Shown here: piece by piece, positions 43,394 to 52,952 of the stretch
How the letters are laid out: each line of letters opens with the position of its first letter
How positions within the stretch are numbered: the first letter of the stretch is position 1
From: Trichodesmium sp050015995
GTDB lineage: Bacteria > Cyanobacteriota > Cyanobacteriia > Cyanobacteriales > Microcoleaceae
Direction of reading: 5' to 3'
NCBI RefSeq assembly: GCF_050015995.1
Contig: NZ_JBNHEP010000067.1
Location: forward strand, 8,770 to 72,769
DNA: 64,000 nucleotides
Notes under the pieces: model-generated
Seen by the model: only the letters and a program-made list of their open reading frames with translations
What the model was told of the DNA's origin: nothing
Databases searched by the model: none
Position numbers and translations under genes: made by a program

Positions 43394-44446
43394 CTAACGG
43401 TGAAATTTCCGGGTTGTCTCCTGATAAAGAAGCATGGCAAAATCTTTGATAATTTCCTCATTTTGAAAATAATTTCCATACTTTTTCTTTGCTGTTTCTA
43501 TGCAAAATTTCATAATCTCCGATGACTCATCAATATAGTGAGCGATCGCCTTTAGTTGTTCTTGTTTTGTATAATGATGATGTCTAAAGTCTGGGTGTGG
43601 CGCAACTGTAGTTTCCGAACTTACCTTAATATCTTTTCCTACTGGATGAACTATTTTTTTTACCCGTCTTTTTTGAACTTCTTCAGCAAAACCAGATGCA
43701 ATTATACCTGCTGGTAGACCAAAAATTCCAATACCTAAAAAAGCAACTGCAGCACTCAATAATTTACCTAAATGAGTCATAGGATAAACATCTCCATAAC
43801 CCACAGTTGTTAAAGTTACTACTCCCCACCACATAGTCTCTAAAATACTAGAAAATTTTTCTGGTTGTGCTTCACTTTCCGCTATAAACATGAGACTTGA
43901 GACAAAAACTAAGACAAAAATTACTATCAGTAATGTAGCTATTAGTTCTTCTTTTTTTGAAACTATAACTTTAAGAATAGTCCGCAGTGATTCTGAATAT
44001 CTGCTGATTTTAAATAAGCGAAATAAACGCAGCAACAGAGTGAATTCTATAAATTCTAAACTAGGAAATAATACTTGTAGATAAAACGGCAAAATAGCTA
44101 CAAGGTCTATCAATGCCAAGGGTGTAATTAGATATTTTAATCTACCATAAATTGGATGATTATATTTAGGATTAACCGTACATATCCAGATTCTGATCAA
44201 ATATTCTAAAGTAAAAAATCCAGTTACAACTATTTCGACTAATTTTAACTGTTCAGGATAATGTTCTGAAAATCTGGGAGATGTTTCTAAAATAAATGCA
44301 CTCACACTAATGCTCGTGAAAATAGTAATCACCAAATCATCTAGTAAGCTTAACAAATTTCTTTGGTCGGAATATTCAAAAATATAGTAAATATTTTCTT
44401 GCCAAGATTTACGCTTTTTTTGTATTTTTATCATTTTTCTATACAC
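43394..44446 (-). CDS. Voltage-gated potassium channel
   Basis: 350 residues, ATG 44446. Six-helix ion channel: S4 voltage sensor LLLRLFRLFKISRYS with Arg/Lys every third residue, pore helix MWWGVVTLTT and filter TVGYGDVYP, then S6 GIGIFGLPAGIIASGFAEE. The C-terminus is cytosolic with KKRRVKK-type basic stretch and no RCK or cyclic-nucleotide domain. Tetrameric K+ channel in the cytoplasmic or thylakoid membrane. Intact. Confidence 0.92.
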   Translation of the reverse strand: MYRKMIKIQKKRKSWQENIYYIFEYSDQRNLLSLLDDLVITIFTSISVSAFILETSPRFSEHYPEQLKLVEIVVTGFFTLEYLIRIWICTVNPKYNHPIYGRLKYLITPLALIDLVAILPFYLQVLFPSLEFIEFTLLLRLFRLFKISRYSESLRTILKVIVSKKEELIATLLIVIFVLVFVSSLMFIAESEAQPEKFSSILETMWWGVVTLTTVGYGDVYPMTHLGKLLSAAVAFLGIGIFGLPAGIIASGFAEEVQKRRVKKIVHPVGKDIKVSSETTVAPHPDFRHHHYTKQEQLKAIAHYIDESSEIMKFCIETAKKKYGNYFQNEEIIKDFAMLLYQETTRKFHR

Positions 44447-45303
44447 ACTGATAATGTTTATATTTATTTTTTTTAGCTTATTAGTGATTATTAAATTTTC
44501 TAAAATACTGCGAAATATAGGAATTATATTGGAGTTATCTTAGGATGTATAGTAGTTTTTATATTGATAAAGTAGAGTAATTTACCATGAAATCGGGATA
44601 AATATGGCAGAATTACAGAACTTTGCGCGGATGGTGAGGTACAGTCGAAGACTAATCTCTATTCCCTATTTATTAAAGTGATAAAATGTTGTACCTCACT
44701 AACTCCGAAACTGCTGTAAATAGCTTTGATCGATAGTCTTACTTTACCAATAAACTAATAGCCAACTACTAATATGTATGGAAGTAGAGACATTATATGC
44801 AAGTCTATATGGTCATTTCAGTTATCTGTTAGCCTCCTGCGAAGGAACTGCGTTAACAGTTAACAGTACCTCCTACTGAAGTAGGAGACTTGAAATACTA
44901 AATTTTATTTTTTTATCCCCTTTAAAGGAGAGGCTTGAGACCTGATTTTCTGGTGATAATTTATGATTGTTTAATTTTATTTTAGCAATTAGTTAATTTA
45001 TGGCAACCTATTTAATATTTCTATATAACCTAGACAATAATTTGTTGAATCAAAATATCAAATACTTCAGACAATATTGTTGTTTTTAATACTTATTGAT
45101 TTATGGGAACAGGTTAAAATATAAAAACGTAGTTTCTCAAAATTATCAGTACAAAAAGAAAAAAAAATATTTTTAGTCAATTATCTTCTTTTTCAGGAGA
45201 GCTAATTATTAATTGTTTCGGCTCTCGCCGACATGAAAATTGTTAATTATTGAAAGGTCTAATTTTGCATATTTCCTATGGAGTGAACTATTTTTGGGAT
45301 TTA
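44447..45303. other. Spacer with element remnants
   Basis: 44601-44718 is a family B copy ('ggtgaggtacagtcg' and 'gttgtacctcactaactccga'). 44825-44955 holds 'ttagcctcctgcgaaggaactgcgttaacag', 'cctcctactgaagtaggag' (hairpin) and an island right border 'aaaggagaggcttgagacctgattttc'. No gene. Confidence 0.6.
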
Positions 45304-45366
45304 TTTAACCTAAACTAAATTTTTTCTTAACCTTTTGTAAATATTGACTTAACATTCACCTAATAT
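45304..45366 (+). promoter_or_regulatory. Pho box of six 8-mers with 3-base spacers
   Basis: Repeats at 11-base pitch: TTTAACCT (45304), CTAAATTT (45315), CTTAACCT (45326), GTAAATAT (45337), CTTAACAT (45348), CCTAATAT (45359). Cyanobacterial PhoB/SphR sites are tandem PyTTAAPyPyT/A 8-mers separated by 3 bases, usually three of them. A -10 box TATGAT (45364-45369) overlaps the last repeat, AGGAGA (45411) precedes ATG 45422. This predicts induction on phosphate starvation. Confidence 0.8.
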
Positions 45367-45421
45367 GATGTCTGGGGAATTCTTAACAAATTGTAAATTT
45401 ACAAGGTGAGAGGAGAATTAA

Positions 45422-48400
45422 ATGCCGGAGTTAGTAGGATTTGCCGTATTACCAGCAGATACATTTGCAGATGGTCCCCCGTCAGGAAACTTTATTGAAA
45501 GTCAGAATAGAGAAACACCATTTGATAGTCAACCAGTCCAGGGTTTTAGTGGCGTTCAATTTGCTCCCGATAGCGAAGATGGCAGCATTTTTTGGTTTTT
45601 GTCTGACAACGGTTTCGGGTCTCAAGGAAATAGTGCCGACTATTTACTCAGACTATATCAGCTTGACCCCGACTTTGCTGGAGCAGAAGATGGCGATGCT
45701 AGTGTTGAGGTTCAAGATTTTATTCAACTAGCAGATCCAAATAATCTAATACCTTTTGATATTGTCAATGAAGATACAAGCGATCGCCTCTTAACTGGTG
45801 CAGACTTCGATATAGAGTCATTTGTTATAGATAATGATGGAGATATTTGGATCGGAGACGAGTTTGGACCTTATATTTTACACTTCGATAGTACGGGAAC
45901 TTTACTAGAAGCTCCTATTGCCACACCAAACCCCATCGAACTCCACACCCTTAACGGCCAAGATCCTCTAGTTATTGCCCACAGAGGTGCAAGTGGAGAC
46001 TTACCCGAACATACCTTAGAAGCTTATGAAGCGGCGATCGCTGCGGGTGCTGATTTTATTGAACCAGACTTGGTGACAACATCTGACGGTGTTCTCATTG
46101 CACGCCACGAACCAATGCTGGATGATACCACCAATGTTGCCGAAGTATTCCCAGGTCGCCAGACTACGAAAATTCTTGACGGTGAAGAAGTTACTGCTTA
46201 CTTTGCTGAAGACTTTACTCTTGAAGAAATCAAACAACTCCGCGCCGTTCAATCTCGCGACTTCCGCAACCCTGGTTTTGACGGACTATTCGAGATTCCG
46301 ACATTAGAAGAAGTCATCGAACTCGTTCAAAGAGTAGAAGCAGAAACAGGCGTTGAAGTTGGTATCTATCCAGAAACCAAACACCCTACATTCTTTGACG
46401 AACAAGATTTATCTTTAGAAGAACCCCTAATTCATGCCCTACAAAATACAGGTTTCACCGACCCAGATCGAATTTTCATCCAATCCTTTGAGTTTGCCAA
46501 CTTAATTGACTTACAAGGACAATTGGATGATGCGGGTCTCAGCAATATTCCTCTAGTTCAATTATATGGAAATACCACTGAAGGAGCTAACCCGGACAAT
46601 GGCTTTTCCTTCCCATACGATATCCGCTTTAATGTGGAGCGAGGTAACAACTTAGTAGATATTTACGGTCAAGAATTTCTAGATACAGTAGAAGTTCCTC
46701 TCTCTGAAAATACAGTTTATGCAGACCTCGACAGTGCAGAATTTCTAGAAGCGATCGGCGACTTGTATGCAGAAGGTGCAGGACCTTGGAAAAATAACAT
46801 TCTGTTGCGCGAGTCTATTGATACTCCAGTGGATGCAAATGGAGATGGAGAAGCAGAAATTGATGACCAGTTGACAGGAGAAATTACTTCCTTTATTGAT
46901 GATGCTCACGATGCTGGTTTACAGGTTCACCCCTACACTTTGCGAGATGAAGAGCGTTTTCTAACTCTCAACCCTAATGATGCTGAGGAATTTGATAACC
47001 CGCAATTAATTGTCAGCGCCTTAATAGGTATAGAACGTCCTGGTGGAAATGCTACTCTTTATAGTCGTATCGATCCAAGTCGAATTGATGAACAAGGTAA
47101 TAATGTAGAACCATTCTTTGATTTTACATTCACTCCAGCGGATATAGTATTAGACCCAGATACAGGAAGAGTTACTACACCAGTTATTCCCTTCTTTATT
47201 GCTCCCGAATTTGCAGAAGAAATAGGTAAACCTGAGTTAGCAGGTGAAGAAGCAGGTTTCTTTATTGACAACTTTTTGTTAGAAGAGAATGAGGAAACAG
47301 GTGAGTTTGTAATAGTTGGTGGTTCAGACTCAGGTAGCTTCAACAGTGTGTTTATATCCGAAGAATTCTTGAATGATAACGATTTGGGAATTATTGAAGG
47401 AAGTGGTACAGTCGCTCCAACTGAAACTGAAGTTGATACTACTGGTTTTGTAGGATTTGGTTTCCCTCTATCAGAAGAATCTGCAGTCCGTTTTATAACA
47501 GATCCAGATACAGGGTTACTTATTCCAACAGGAGGAGCTTATGTTGCTGAGGGTAGTATTTCCTTTGAAGTTTTAGGAACAGGAACACCTCAAACTCCAG
47601 AGGAAGAATTTGAACAACTAATAGATATTGGTGCAGATGGTTTCTTTACCGACTTCGCACGCACAGGAGTTCCCGTTCGGGATGCTATTGTTGCCGAGGA
47701 AGTACGAGCGCCCCAAAACCCTAACCTCAATAATTTCAATACTCTCGACGGTAGCGCACCAATAGTTATCGGACACCGTGGAGCATCAGGGGACTTCCCA
47801 GAGCATACTTTAGAAGCTTATCGTTTAGCTATTGTTCAAGGTGCGGACTTCGTTGAACCAGACCTGGTAATTACTTCAGATGGTGTTCTCATTGCCCGAC
47901 ACGAACCTATCCTTGATGATACCACTAACGTTGCTGAAGTATTCGGTCCAGAACGCCAAAGCACTAAGTTACTTGATGGTGTAGAAACTACTGCTTACTT
48001 TGCTGAAGACTTTACCCTAGCAGAAATCAAACAACTGCGTGCCGTTCAATCTCGTGACTTCCGCGACCAATCTTTCAACGGTGAATTTGAAATTCCCACC
48101 TTCCAAGAAGTTATCGAGTTGGTACAAGAAATGGAAGAATTTGGGTTTGAGGTTGGTATCTATCCAGAAACCAAACACCCGACTTTCTTCGATGAGCAGG
48201 GTTTATCCTTAGAAGAACCTCTAATTCAAACTCTGCAAGATACAGGTTTCACTAACCCAAATCGCATTTTCATTCAATCCTTTGAAATTGAAAACCTACT
48301 TGAGCTGCGCAACGAAATATTACCTGCTCAAGGTCTGGAAGACCTAAAGCTAGTGCAGTTATTCGGTGATATTGAAGATGACTTCATCAACGAAGGTGGC

Positions 48401-51121
48401 GGAGGGTTCTCAGTACCTTTCGACTTCGTTGCTAATTCCCAGCAGTTTGAACCCAGCGCTCTTGATGCTATCGTAGATCAGGTCAACTATGCCACCTTCA
48501 CTGGTAGTGCTTTTACCGTAACCCTTCTAGCTGAGAAAAATCCCGGACCTGGAGCTCCTCAAGACATACTCGATCAGTTTGGCAACCTCCAAGATACTAA
48601 CCAATTTATTCTACAGGATGCCACCAATCCCGATAACACCGTCGTTCTATTTGCTGGTCCAGACAGCGCACCTAAATCTATCGAAGTTACTATTAGCGAG
48701 GCAGGTGTAGTTGCCATTAATGGTGATGAAGTTGCCAATAACTTTAGCCAGCAAGTTCACTTTGGGCTAGTAAACAGCTTACCCATTGGCGATCCTACCG
48801 GATTAGGAGCCGAAAGCTACACCTTTTCGACTAACAATACTCTGAATCCAGAGAGCGATCCTCAGTTTGCTATTTATTCCGAAGTTGAAAACGAATTCAT
48901 CATTGCCGCTGAGGAGTTGCCCTTTGCTAATTCCAATCAAGACTTTGACGATATGGTAGTTAAAGTTAGTGGAATTGAGCCGGTGGGAGAAACTCAGGCT
49001 GATATTTCCTTTAATCCTGAAAGGCTACAACCTCTCCTTGAAACGGCTAATACTCGTGCTATCTACGGCAACCTAGCCGACCTAATCGACTTCTCTAGTG
49101 TTCCTACCTACGCCGACCTAGCAAACCAGGAAGTAATCGAACTAATCGGTGCCTACGCTGACGGTTTAGGACCTTGGAAAAATAGTTTCCTGCTTCGGGA
49201 TAATATAGATACACCCGTTGATGGTGACGGTGACGGTAACGCGGAAATTACCACTCAATTAACTGGGGAAGTATTACCACTAATAGATTGGGCACATGAT
49301 GCAGGTTTACAGGTTCACCCCTACACTTTGCGTGATGAAGAGCGTTTCCTTACCCTCAACCCCGATGGTACGCCTCAAACTCCTGGAGAAGAGTTTGAAC
49401 AACTCATCGAAATTGGTGCAGATGGTTTCTTTACTGACTTCCCTGCTACAGGTAGTATAGTTGTAGAACAATTTATTGATGAACCAAATATACGGACTTC
49501 CCGTGGTTATGAAGGTCTAGCATTCAGTCCCGATCGCGAAACTTTCTATCCTTTATTAGAGGATGCAGTTGTCGGCGATCCAAATAATGCCCTCCGGATC
49601 TATGAATTTGACCCTGAGTCTAGCTCTTTCACCGATATAATTGGTTTCTATCCTACCGATATAGTCGGTAATGCGATCGGTGACTTTACTCCCATCAATG
49701 ACAACGAATTTTTAGTTATTGAAAGGGATGGTGGTATGGCAGATACAGCCGAATTCAAGAAAATCTTTAAGATTGACATTTCTAATGTTGATGAAGAAGG
49801 TTTTGTTGCCAAAGAGGAAGTTGTAGACTTACTAGATATTGACGACCCCAACGACCTCAACGGTGATGGCGATACTAGCTTTGACTTCCCGTTTTTCACA
49901 ATTGAGGATGTGTTAGTTCTTGATGAAGACACCATTCTGGTTGCCAATGACAATAACTATCCTTTCTCTATGGGACGACCACCAGAGATTGATAATAACG
50001 AGATTATTCAGATAGATCTAGACGAACCTCTAGACTTAGCATCAGGAATAGGAGTTCCTATTCCTACAGTCGGTATTGAGGTTGAACCTGACACTGTTAG
50101 TGAAAATGGAGATGAATACTCTTTAACTTTCAACTTAAATGTACCTGCTCCAGAAGGTGGTTTACGGGTAGTTTGGTCAGAAACAGATTCTGATAATGCT
50201 TTCGGCGATGTAAATTTCCCTCCTGAATTAAACCATGCTTCTAACCTCGAATCTCTCGACCCAGTTGGTGATGAACTCGGACGTTCGGCAATTACGATCG
50301 ATGAAGGGGCAACTACAGCAACTGTTACCTGGACGACTATTTTTGATGGTGAGGAAGAAGGAGATGAAACCACAACTATTGAGTTGCAACCAGAAGATGG
50401 TTATGTTGTTGATGCAGAAAATCAAGTAGCTCAAATCGTTATTCAAGATACAGATCGTGACGAAGGTCAATTAATTACAGGTACTCCCCAGGGAGAAGCT
50501 CTCAGTGGTGACACTGGAGACGATACTATTGTCGGTTTGAATGGCCCGGATACCTTAGCAGGTAGTTTTGGAGACGATGAAATAATTGGTAGTCGTGGTA
50601 GTGACTTCTTGTTCGGTCAGGATGGTAACGATGAACTTCAAGGTCGTCTAGGCAACGATCTCCTATTTGGTGGTGATGGTGATGATGAGCTAAATGGCGG
50701 TATAGGTCGCGATCGCTTAAATGGTGGTCCTGGTGATGATATTTTGACTGGTGGTGCAAGTATTGACTTCTTTATCTTCAATAGTAATGAAGAATTTGAC
50801 TCCGATGATTTTGGTCTTGATACGATCGATAATTTCCAACCAGACCTCAGACCAGATGAAGATGGAAACCAAGGCGATCGAATTCTTCTAGATCGCTCAA
50901 CCTTTACTGAGCTTGATAGTCCTGCTGGAATTGGTTTCAGCGTTAATAGTGATTTTGAAATCGTTGCCGACGATGATGATGTAGATGACTCTAATGCTTT
51001 CATTGTTTACAGTGAAGAGTCTGGAGGTCTATTCTACAATGTAGATGGTGAGTCTACTCAGTTTGCTATCCTTGATGGTGCGCCCACTATTACTGAGGAT
51101 AATTTCCAAATCAGAAATTAG
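45422..51121 (+). CDS. Giant secreted phosphodiesterase: two GDPD domains in a split phytase-like domain, DUF4114-like insert, Calx-beta, RTX repeats
   Basis: 1,899 residues. Residues 1-165 are the first half of a phytase-like esterase propeller (GFSGVQFAPDSEDGSIFWF, DGDIWIGDEFGPYIL). GDPD 1 starts at H186 (AHRGASGDLPEHTLEAY, then EPDLVTTSDGVLIARHEP). A second propeller-like piece with WF and VFISEEFL parts spans about 530-740. GDPD 2 starts at about H784 with the same motifs and contains a DUF4114-like insertion (about 1030-1190). The propeller's other half follows (RGYEGLAFSPDRETFYPLL, about 1359-1545), then a Calx-beta domain (1549-1678) and GGxGxD-type calcium repeats (1683-1776). No signal peptide: RTX proteins leave by type I secretion. 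It should release phosphate from glycerophosphodiesters outside the cell. Both GDPDs keep the His, Glu, Asp and second His. Confidence 0.9.
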   Translation: MPELVGFAVLPADTFADGPPSGNFIESQNRETPFDSQPVQGFSGVQFAPDSEDGSIFWFLSDNGFGSQGNSADYLLRLYQLDPDFAGAEDGDASVEVQDFIQLADPNNLIPFDIVNEDTSDRLLTGADFDIESFVIDNDGDIWIGDEFGPYILHFDSTGTLLEAPIATPNPIELHTLNGQDPLVIAHRGASGDLPEHTLEAYEAAIAAGADFIEPDLVTTSDGVLIARHEPMLDDTTNVAEVFPGRQTTKILDGEEVTAYFAEDFTLEEIKQLRAVQSRDFRNPGFDGLFEIPTLEEVIELVQRVEAETGVEVGIYPETKHPTFFDEQDLSLEEPLIHALQNTGFTDPDRIFIQSFEFANLIDLQGQLDDAGLSNIPLVQLYGNTTEGANPDNGFSFPYDIRFNVERGNNLVDIYGQEFLDTVEVPLSENTVYADLDSAEFLEAIGDLYAEGAGPWKNNILLRESIDTPVDANGDGEAEIDDQLTGEITSFIDDAHDAGLQVHPYTLRDEERFLTLNPNDAEEFDNPQLIVSALIGIERPGGNATLYSRIDPSRIDEQGNNVEPFFDFTFTPADIVLDPDTGRVTTPVIPFFIAPEFAEEIGKPELAGEEAGFFIDNFLLEENEETGEFVIVGGSDSGSFNSVFISEEFLNDNDLGIIEGSGTVAPTETEVDTTGFVGFGFPLSEESAVRFITDPDTGLLIPTGGAYVAEGSISFEVLGTGTPQTPEEEFEQLIDIGADGFFTDFARTGVPVRDAIVAEEVRAPQNPNLNNFNTLDGSAPIVIGHRGASGDFPEHTLEAYRLAIVQGADFVEPDLVITSDGVLIARHEPILDDTTNVAEVFGPERQSTKLLDGVETTAYFAEDFTLAEIKQLRAVQSRDFRDQSFNGEFEIPTFQEVIELVQEMEEFGFEVGIYPETKHPTFFDEQGLSLEEPLIQTLQDTGFTNPNRIFIQSFEIENLLELRNEILPAQGLEDLKLVQLFGDIEDDFINEGGGGFSVPFDFVANSQQFEPSALDAIVDQVNYATFTGSAFTVTLLAEKNPGPGAPQDILDQFGNLQDTNQFILQDATNPDNTVVLFAGPDSAPKSIEVTISEAGVVAINGDEVANNFSQQVHFGLVNSLPIGDPTGLGAESYTFSTNNTLNPESDPQFAIYSEVENEFIIAAEELPFANSNQDFDDMVVKVSGIEPVGETQADISFNPERLQPLLETANTRAIYGNLADLIDFSSVPTYADLANQEVIELIGAYADGLGPWKNSFLLRDNIDTPVDGDGDGNAEITTQLTGEVLPLIDWAHDAGLQVHPYTLRDEERFLTLNPDGTPQTPGEEFEQLIEIGADGFFTDFPATGSIVVEQFIDEPNIRTSRGYEGLAFSPDRETFYPLLEDAVVGDPNNALRIYEFDPESSSFTDIIGFYPTDIVGNAIGDFTPINDNEFLVIERDGGMADTAEFKKIFKIDISNVDEEGFVAKEEVVDLLDIDDPNDLNGDGDTSFDFPFFTIEDVLVLDEDTILVANDNNYPFSMGRPPEIDNNEIIQIDLDEPLDLASGIGVPIPTVGIEVEPDTVSENGDEYSLTFNLNVPAPEGGLRVVWSETDSDNAFGDVNFPPELNHASNLESLDPVGDELGRSAITIDEGATTATVTWTTIFDGEEEGDETTTIELQPEDGYVVDAENQVAQIVIQDTDRDEGQLITGTPQGEALSGDTGDDTIVGLNGPDTLAGSFGDDEIIGSRGSDFLFGQDGNDELQGRLGNDLLFGGDGDDELNGGIGRDRLNGGPGDDILTGGASIDFFIFNSNEEFDSDDFGLDTIDNFQPDLRPDEDGNQGDRILLDRSTFTELDSPAGIGFSVNSDFEIVADDDDVDDSNAFIVYSEESGGLFYNVDGESTQFAILDGAPTITEDNFQIRN

Positions 51122-51165
51122 GGAACAGATTTTACAGCGGTTTTTATTTCAGTAAACCACACACA

Positions 51166-51193
51166 GTAGGGACGTTCCATGGAACGTCCCTAC
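51166..51193. terminator. Perfect 28-base palindrome after the phosphodiesterase gene
   Basis: The arm GTAGGGACGTTCCA is followed directly by its exact reverse complement, 45 bases after the stop. It could end transcription or be one of the common cyanobacterial GTAGGG palindromic repeats. No loop and a poor T-run make the repeat reading as likely. Confidence 0.55.
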
Positions 51194-51284
51194 TAGGTTT
51201 TGGTTGTGATATGATAAGTGATAGTTTGTAGTAGGGTTTTAGCCCTATCATTAATATCAAATCTGCTTGCTTCGGAGTGTTATA

Positions 51285-51345
51285 AGAAACCGGGTTTGTG
51301 GGAGTTAGATGTTAGTATGGTCGGGTATTTAAAACAAACCCGGTT
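51285..51345. repeat. Family J fragment
   Basis: 'aagaaaccgggtttgtgg' and 'caaacccggtttctacgc' form inverted arms of about 14 bases. The outer GACTTACG/CGTAAGTC ends of the family are missing here. Just upstream, 'gtagtagggttttagcccta' (51229-51248) is a stray family A arm. Confidence 0.6.
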
Positions 51346-51429
51346 TCTACGCTTTTTTATACCGATACTAGCGGATTTAATATAACTCAATTTTCTCCTA
51401 GACGAGCGATAATCATTTTCAACATATAT

Positions 51430-51840
51430 CTATTCCTCATTTATAAATAAATCATAGAACAAAGAAACCGAAATAATAACTGTTTTTTCCAATTCCATCA
51501 TCTCACTAAAATCTTTATCTCCTGTAATTAAAAAATCCGCCTCACCTGCCATTGCTAAAGCGATAAATTTAGCATCTTTAGGGTCTCTTTTAAAGTCAAC
51601 CTTAAAATTAACTTCAATTAATTTAGGAATTGTTTCAATTTTATCAAGCCATTCCTGTCTTACCTCATTTGTTAATTTTAATTTACGTCGATTTAACACT
51701 TCTCTATATTCTGCTAAAATCTCTTGAGAAACTATCCAATCCATATCATAACGATCGCTAATTAATTGGATAATCGCTCTAGGTTTTTTTCCTTTTAAAA
51801 CTGCAGAAATTAAAACATTAGTATCAACAATAATTCTCAT
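51430..51840 (-). CDS. PIN-domain toxin (COG1569 type)
   Basis: 136 residues. PIN nuclease with acidic residues in VDTNVLISAVL (Asp5), EILAEYREVL (Glu about 43), KRDPKDAKFIALA (Asp about 88) and LITGDKDFSEM (Asp about 107). Such toxins cut RNA when freed from the antitoxin. Its ATG overlaps the antitoxin stop by 4 bases (ATGA), the usual translational coupling. Intact. Confidence 0.88.
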   Translation of the reverse strand: MRIIVDTNVLISAVLKGKKPRAIIQLISDRYDMDWIVSQEILAEYREVLNRRKLKLTNEVRQEWLDKIETIPKLIEVNFKVDFKRDPKDAKFIALAMAGEADFLITGDKDFSEMMELEKTVIISVSLFYDLFINEE

Positions 51841-52205
51841 TCACCTCTCCGATAAGCTTCAATTTCGGCCGCGATTTCCTCCTCCGTAATTTCTTGACTC
51901 CCTGGAATTGCTTGAGTTTTATCAAATAATTCTCGCAATTCTTGACTTAACCTTGCTCTTTCAGGATCGATAGGTTTATTCTTATTTTTTTCTCTTTCCT
52001 CTCGATACTTTTTAACCTTTTCCTTTAACAACTTTTTCGCAGATTCAGTCCCTTTAACATAAGAGGGTAACTTAATATCATCCTCCTCTTCCTCTAATAA
52101 CTGAAATGCTCTAGCGATCGCCTCTTGGGCTGTCTTATATTTGCCAGTATTCAGTAGTTTTTCTAACAACTTTTCTTGTTCGGGGGTTAAAGTAATTTGT
52201 TTCAT
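51837..52205 (-). CDS. Antitoxin partner of the PIN toxin
   Basis: 122 residues. N-terminus ITLTPEQEKLLEKLL, then GKYKTAQEAIARAFQLLEE, a ribbon-helix-helix-like DNA-binding module. The rest is highly charged (KEKVKKYREEREKNKNK), typical of a disordered antitoxin tail that covers the toxin. It probably represses its own promoter upstream of 52205. Confidence 0.82.
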   Translation of the reverse strand: MKQITLTPEQEKLLEKLLNTGKYKTAQEAIARAFQLLEEEEDDIKLPSYVKGTESAKKLLKEKVKKYREEREKNKNKPIDPERARLSQELRELFDKTQAIPGSQEITEEEIAAEIEAYRRGE

Positions 52206-52368
52206 AACTAAGTTTTATCCTGATTCTTTAAAACCTACTTTATTTCTACTTAAATTAATTGATGTTGAACAAACACATTATGATTCTTTTAATATATCAT
52301 ATATAATGATAGTCTTATGGTTTGATAGTTAGGTGAGTTTCTTTAGTTTGTTTTTAGAGTTTAGTTAA

Positions 52369-52668
52369 ATGTACTTGAATCCGAATGCCATAATTTCTCC
52401 CAATAAACTTACCGAAGATGATAAATCTCAATATTTGGCTCTGGGAGGTTATACTTTGGATAACTGGCAACAATTAGAGAGTGATTTACGAGAACAAATT
52501 TTAACTTTAGAAGCACAACCTACCCTGAAAACAAAATATGGGCAAAAATATCAGATTATGGGTTCATTAAATTGTCCTAATGGTTTTATTTTAAACATCA
52601 AAACGATTTGGATAGTAACTGAACAAATAACTAAATTTGTTACTTTATTTCCTGCACAGGAGAGATAA
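52369..52668 (+). CDS. DUF6883-like protein
   Basis: 99 residues, starting MYLNPNAIISPNKLTEDDKS. The pattern of a Leu-Pro/Asn-Asn-Ala start, KLT, then W/L-x-x-L-x-x-x-L and a C-terminal TIWIVTEQITKFVTLFPA matches the DUF6883 family as I recall. These small proteins usually come in pairs with DUF4926 proteins, as here (3-base spacing). A toxin-antitoxin role has been suspected for such pairs but is not shown by this sequence. Confidence 0.65.
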   Translation: MYLNPNAIISPNKLTEDDKSQYLALGGYTLDNWQQLESDLREQILTLEAQPTLKTKYGQKYQIMGSLNCPNGFILNIKTIWIVTEQITKFVTLFPAQER

Positions 52669-52671
52669 AAA

Positions 52672-52911
52672 ATGACATTTCCTTTATTTTGTCAAGTCCA
52701 ATTAACTGAAGATATTCCTGAGTTTAATCTCAAAAAAGGTAGTATTGGGATAATTGTTGAATATTATTCTATGTCTGAAGGAGAAGATGGCTATAGTGTA
52801 GAAGGTTTAATTGCTCAAGATACAGTAGAAGTTACTGAATCTCAAATTAAATTAATTAATGTTGAACAAATACAAGAAAAACAAACATTTCTATCAGGTG
52901 TAACCAGATAG
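52672..52911 (+). CDS. DUF4926 protein
   Basis: 79 residues: CQVQLTEDIPEFNLKKGSIG then IIVEYYSM and VEGLIAQDTVEVTESQIKLI, a small beta-barrel with the family's typical D-x-P-x-x-x-L-x-x-G-x-x-G-x-I-V-E core. It starts 3 bases after the 52369 gene and is surely co-transcribed and probably co-acting. Confidence 0.75.
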   Translation: MTFPLFCQVQLTEDIPEFNLKKGSIGIIVEYYSMSEGEDGYSVEGLIAQDTVEVTESQIKLINVEQIQEKQTFLSGVTR

Positions 52912-52952
52912 TTAGGCAGCGATCGCGGATATAGGAGAAACAATCAGTAATA

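Noticed and set aside
50526..50759. His-rich minus-strand frame opposite the RTX repeats
   Set aside because: Produced by the antisense of Gly-Asp-Asp codons in the calcium-binding repeats.
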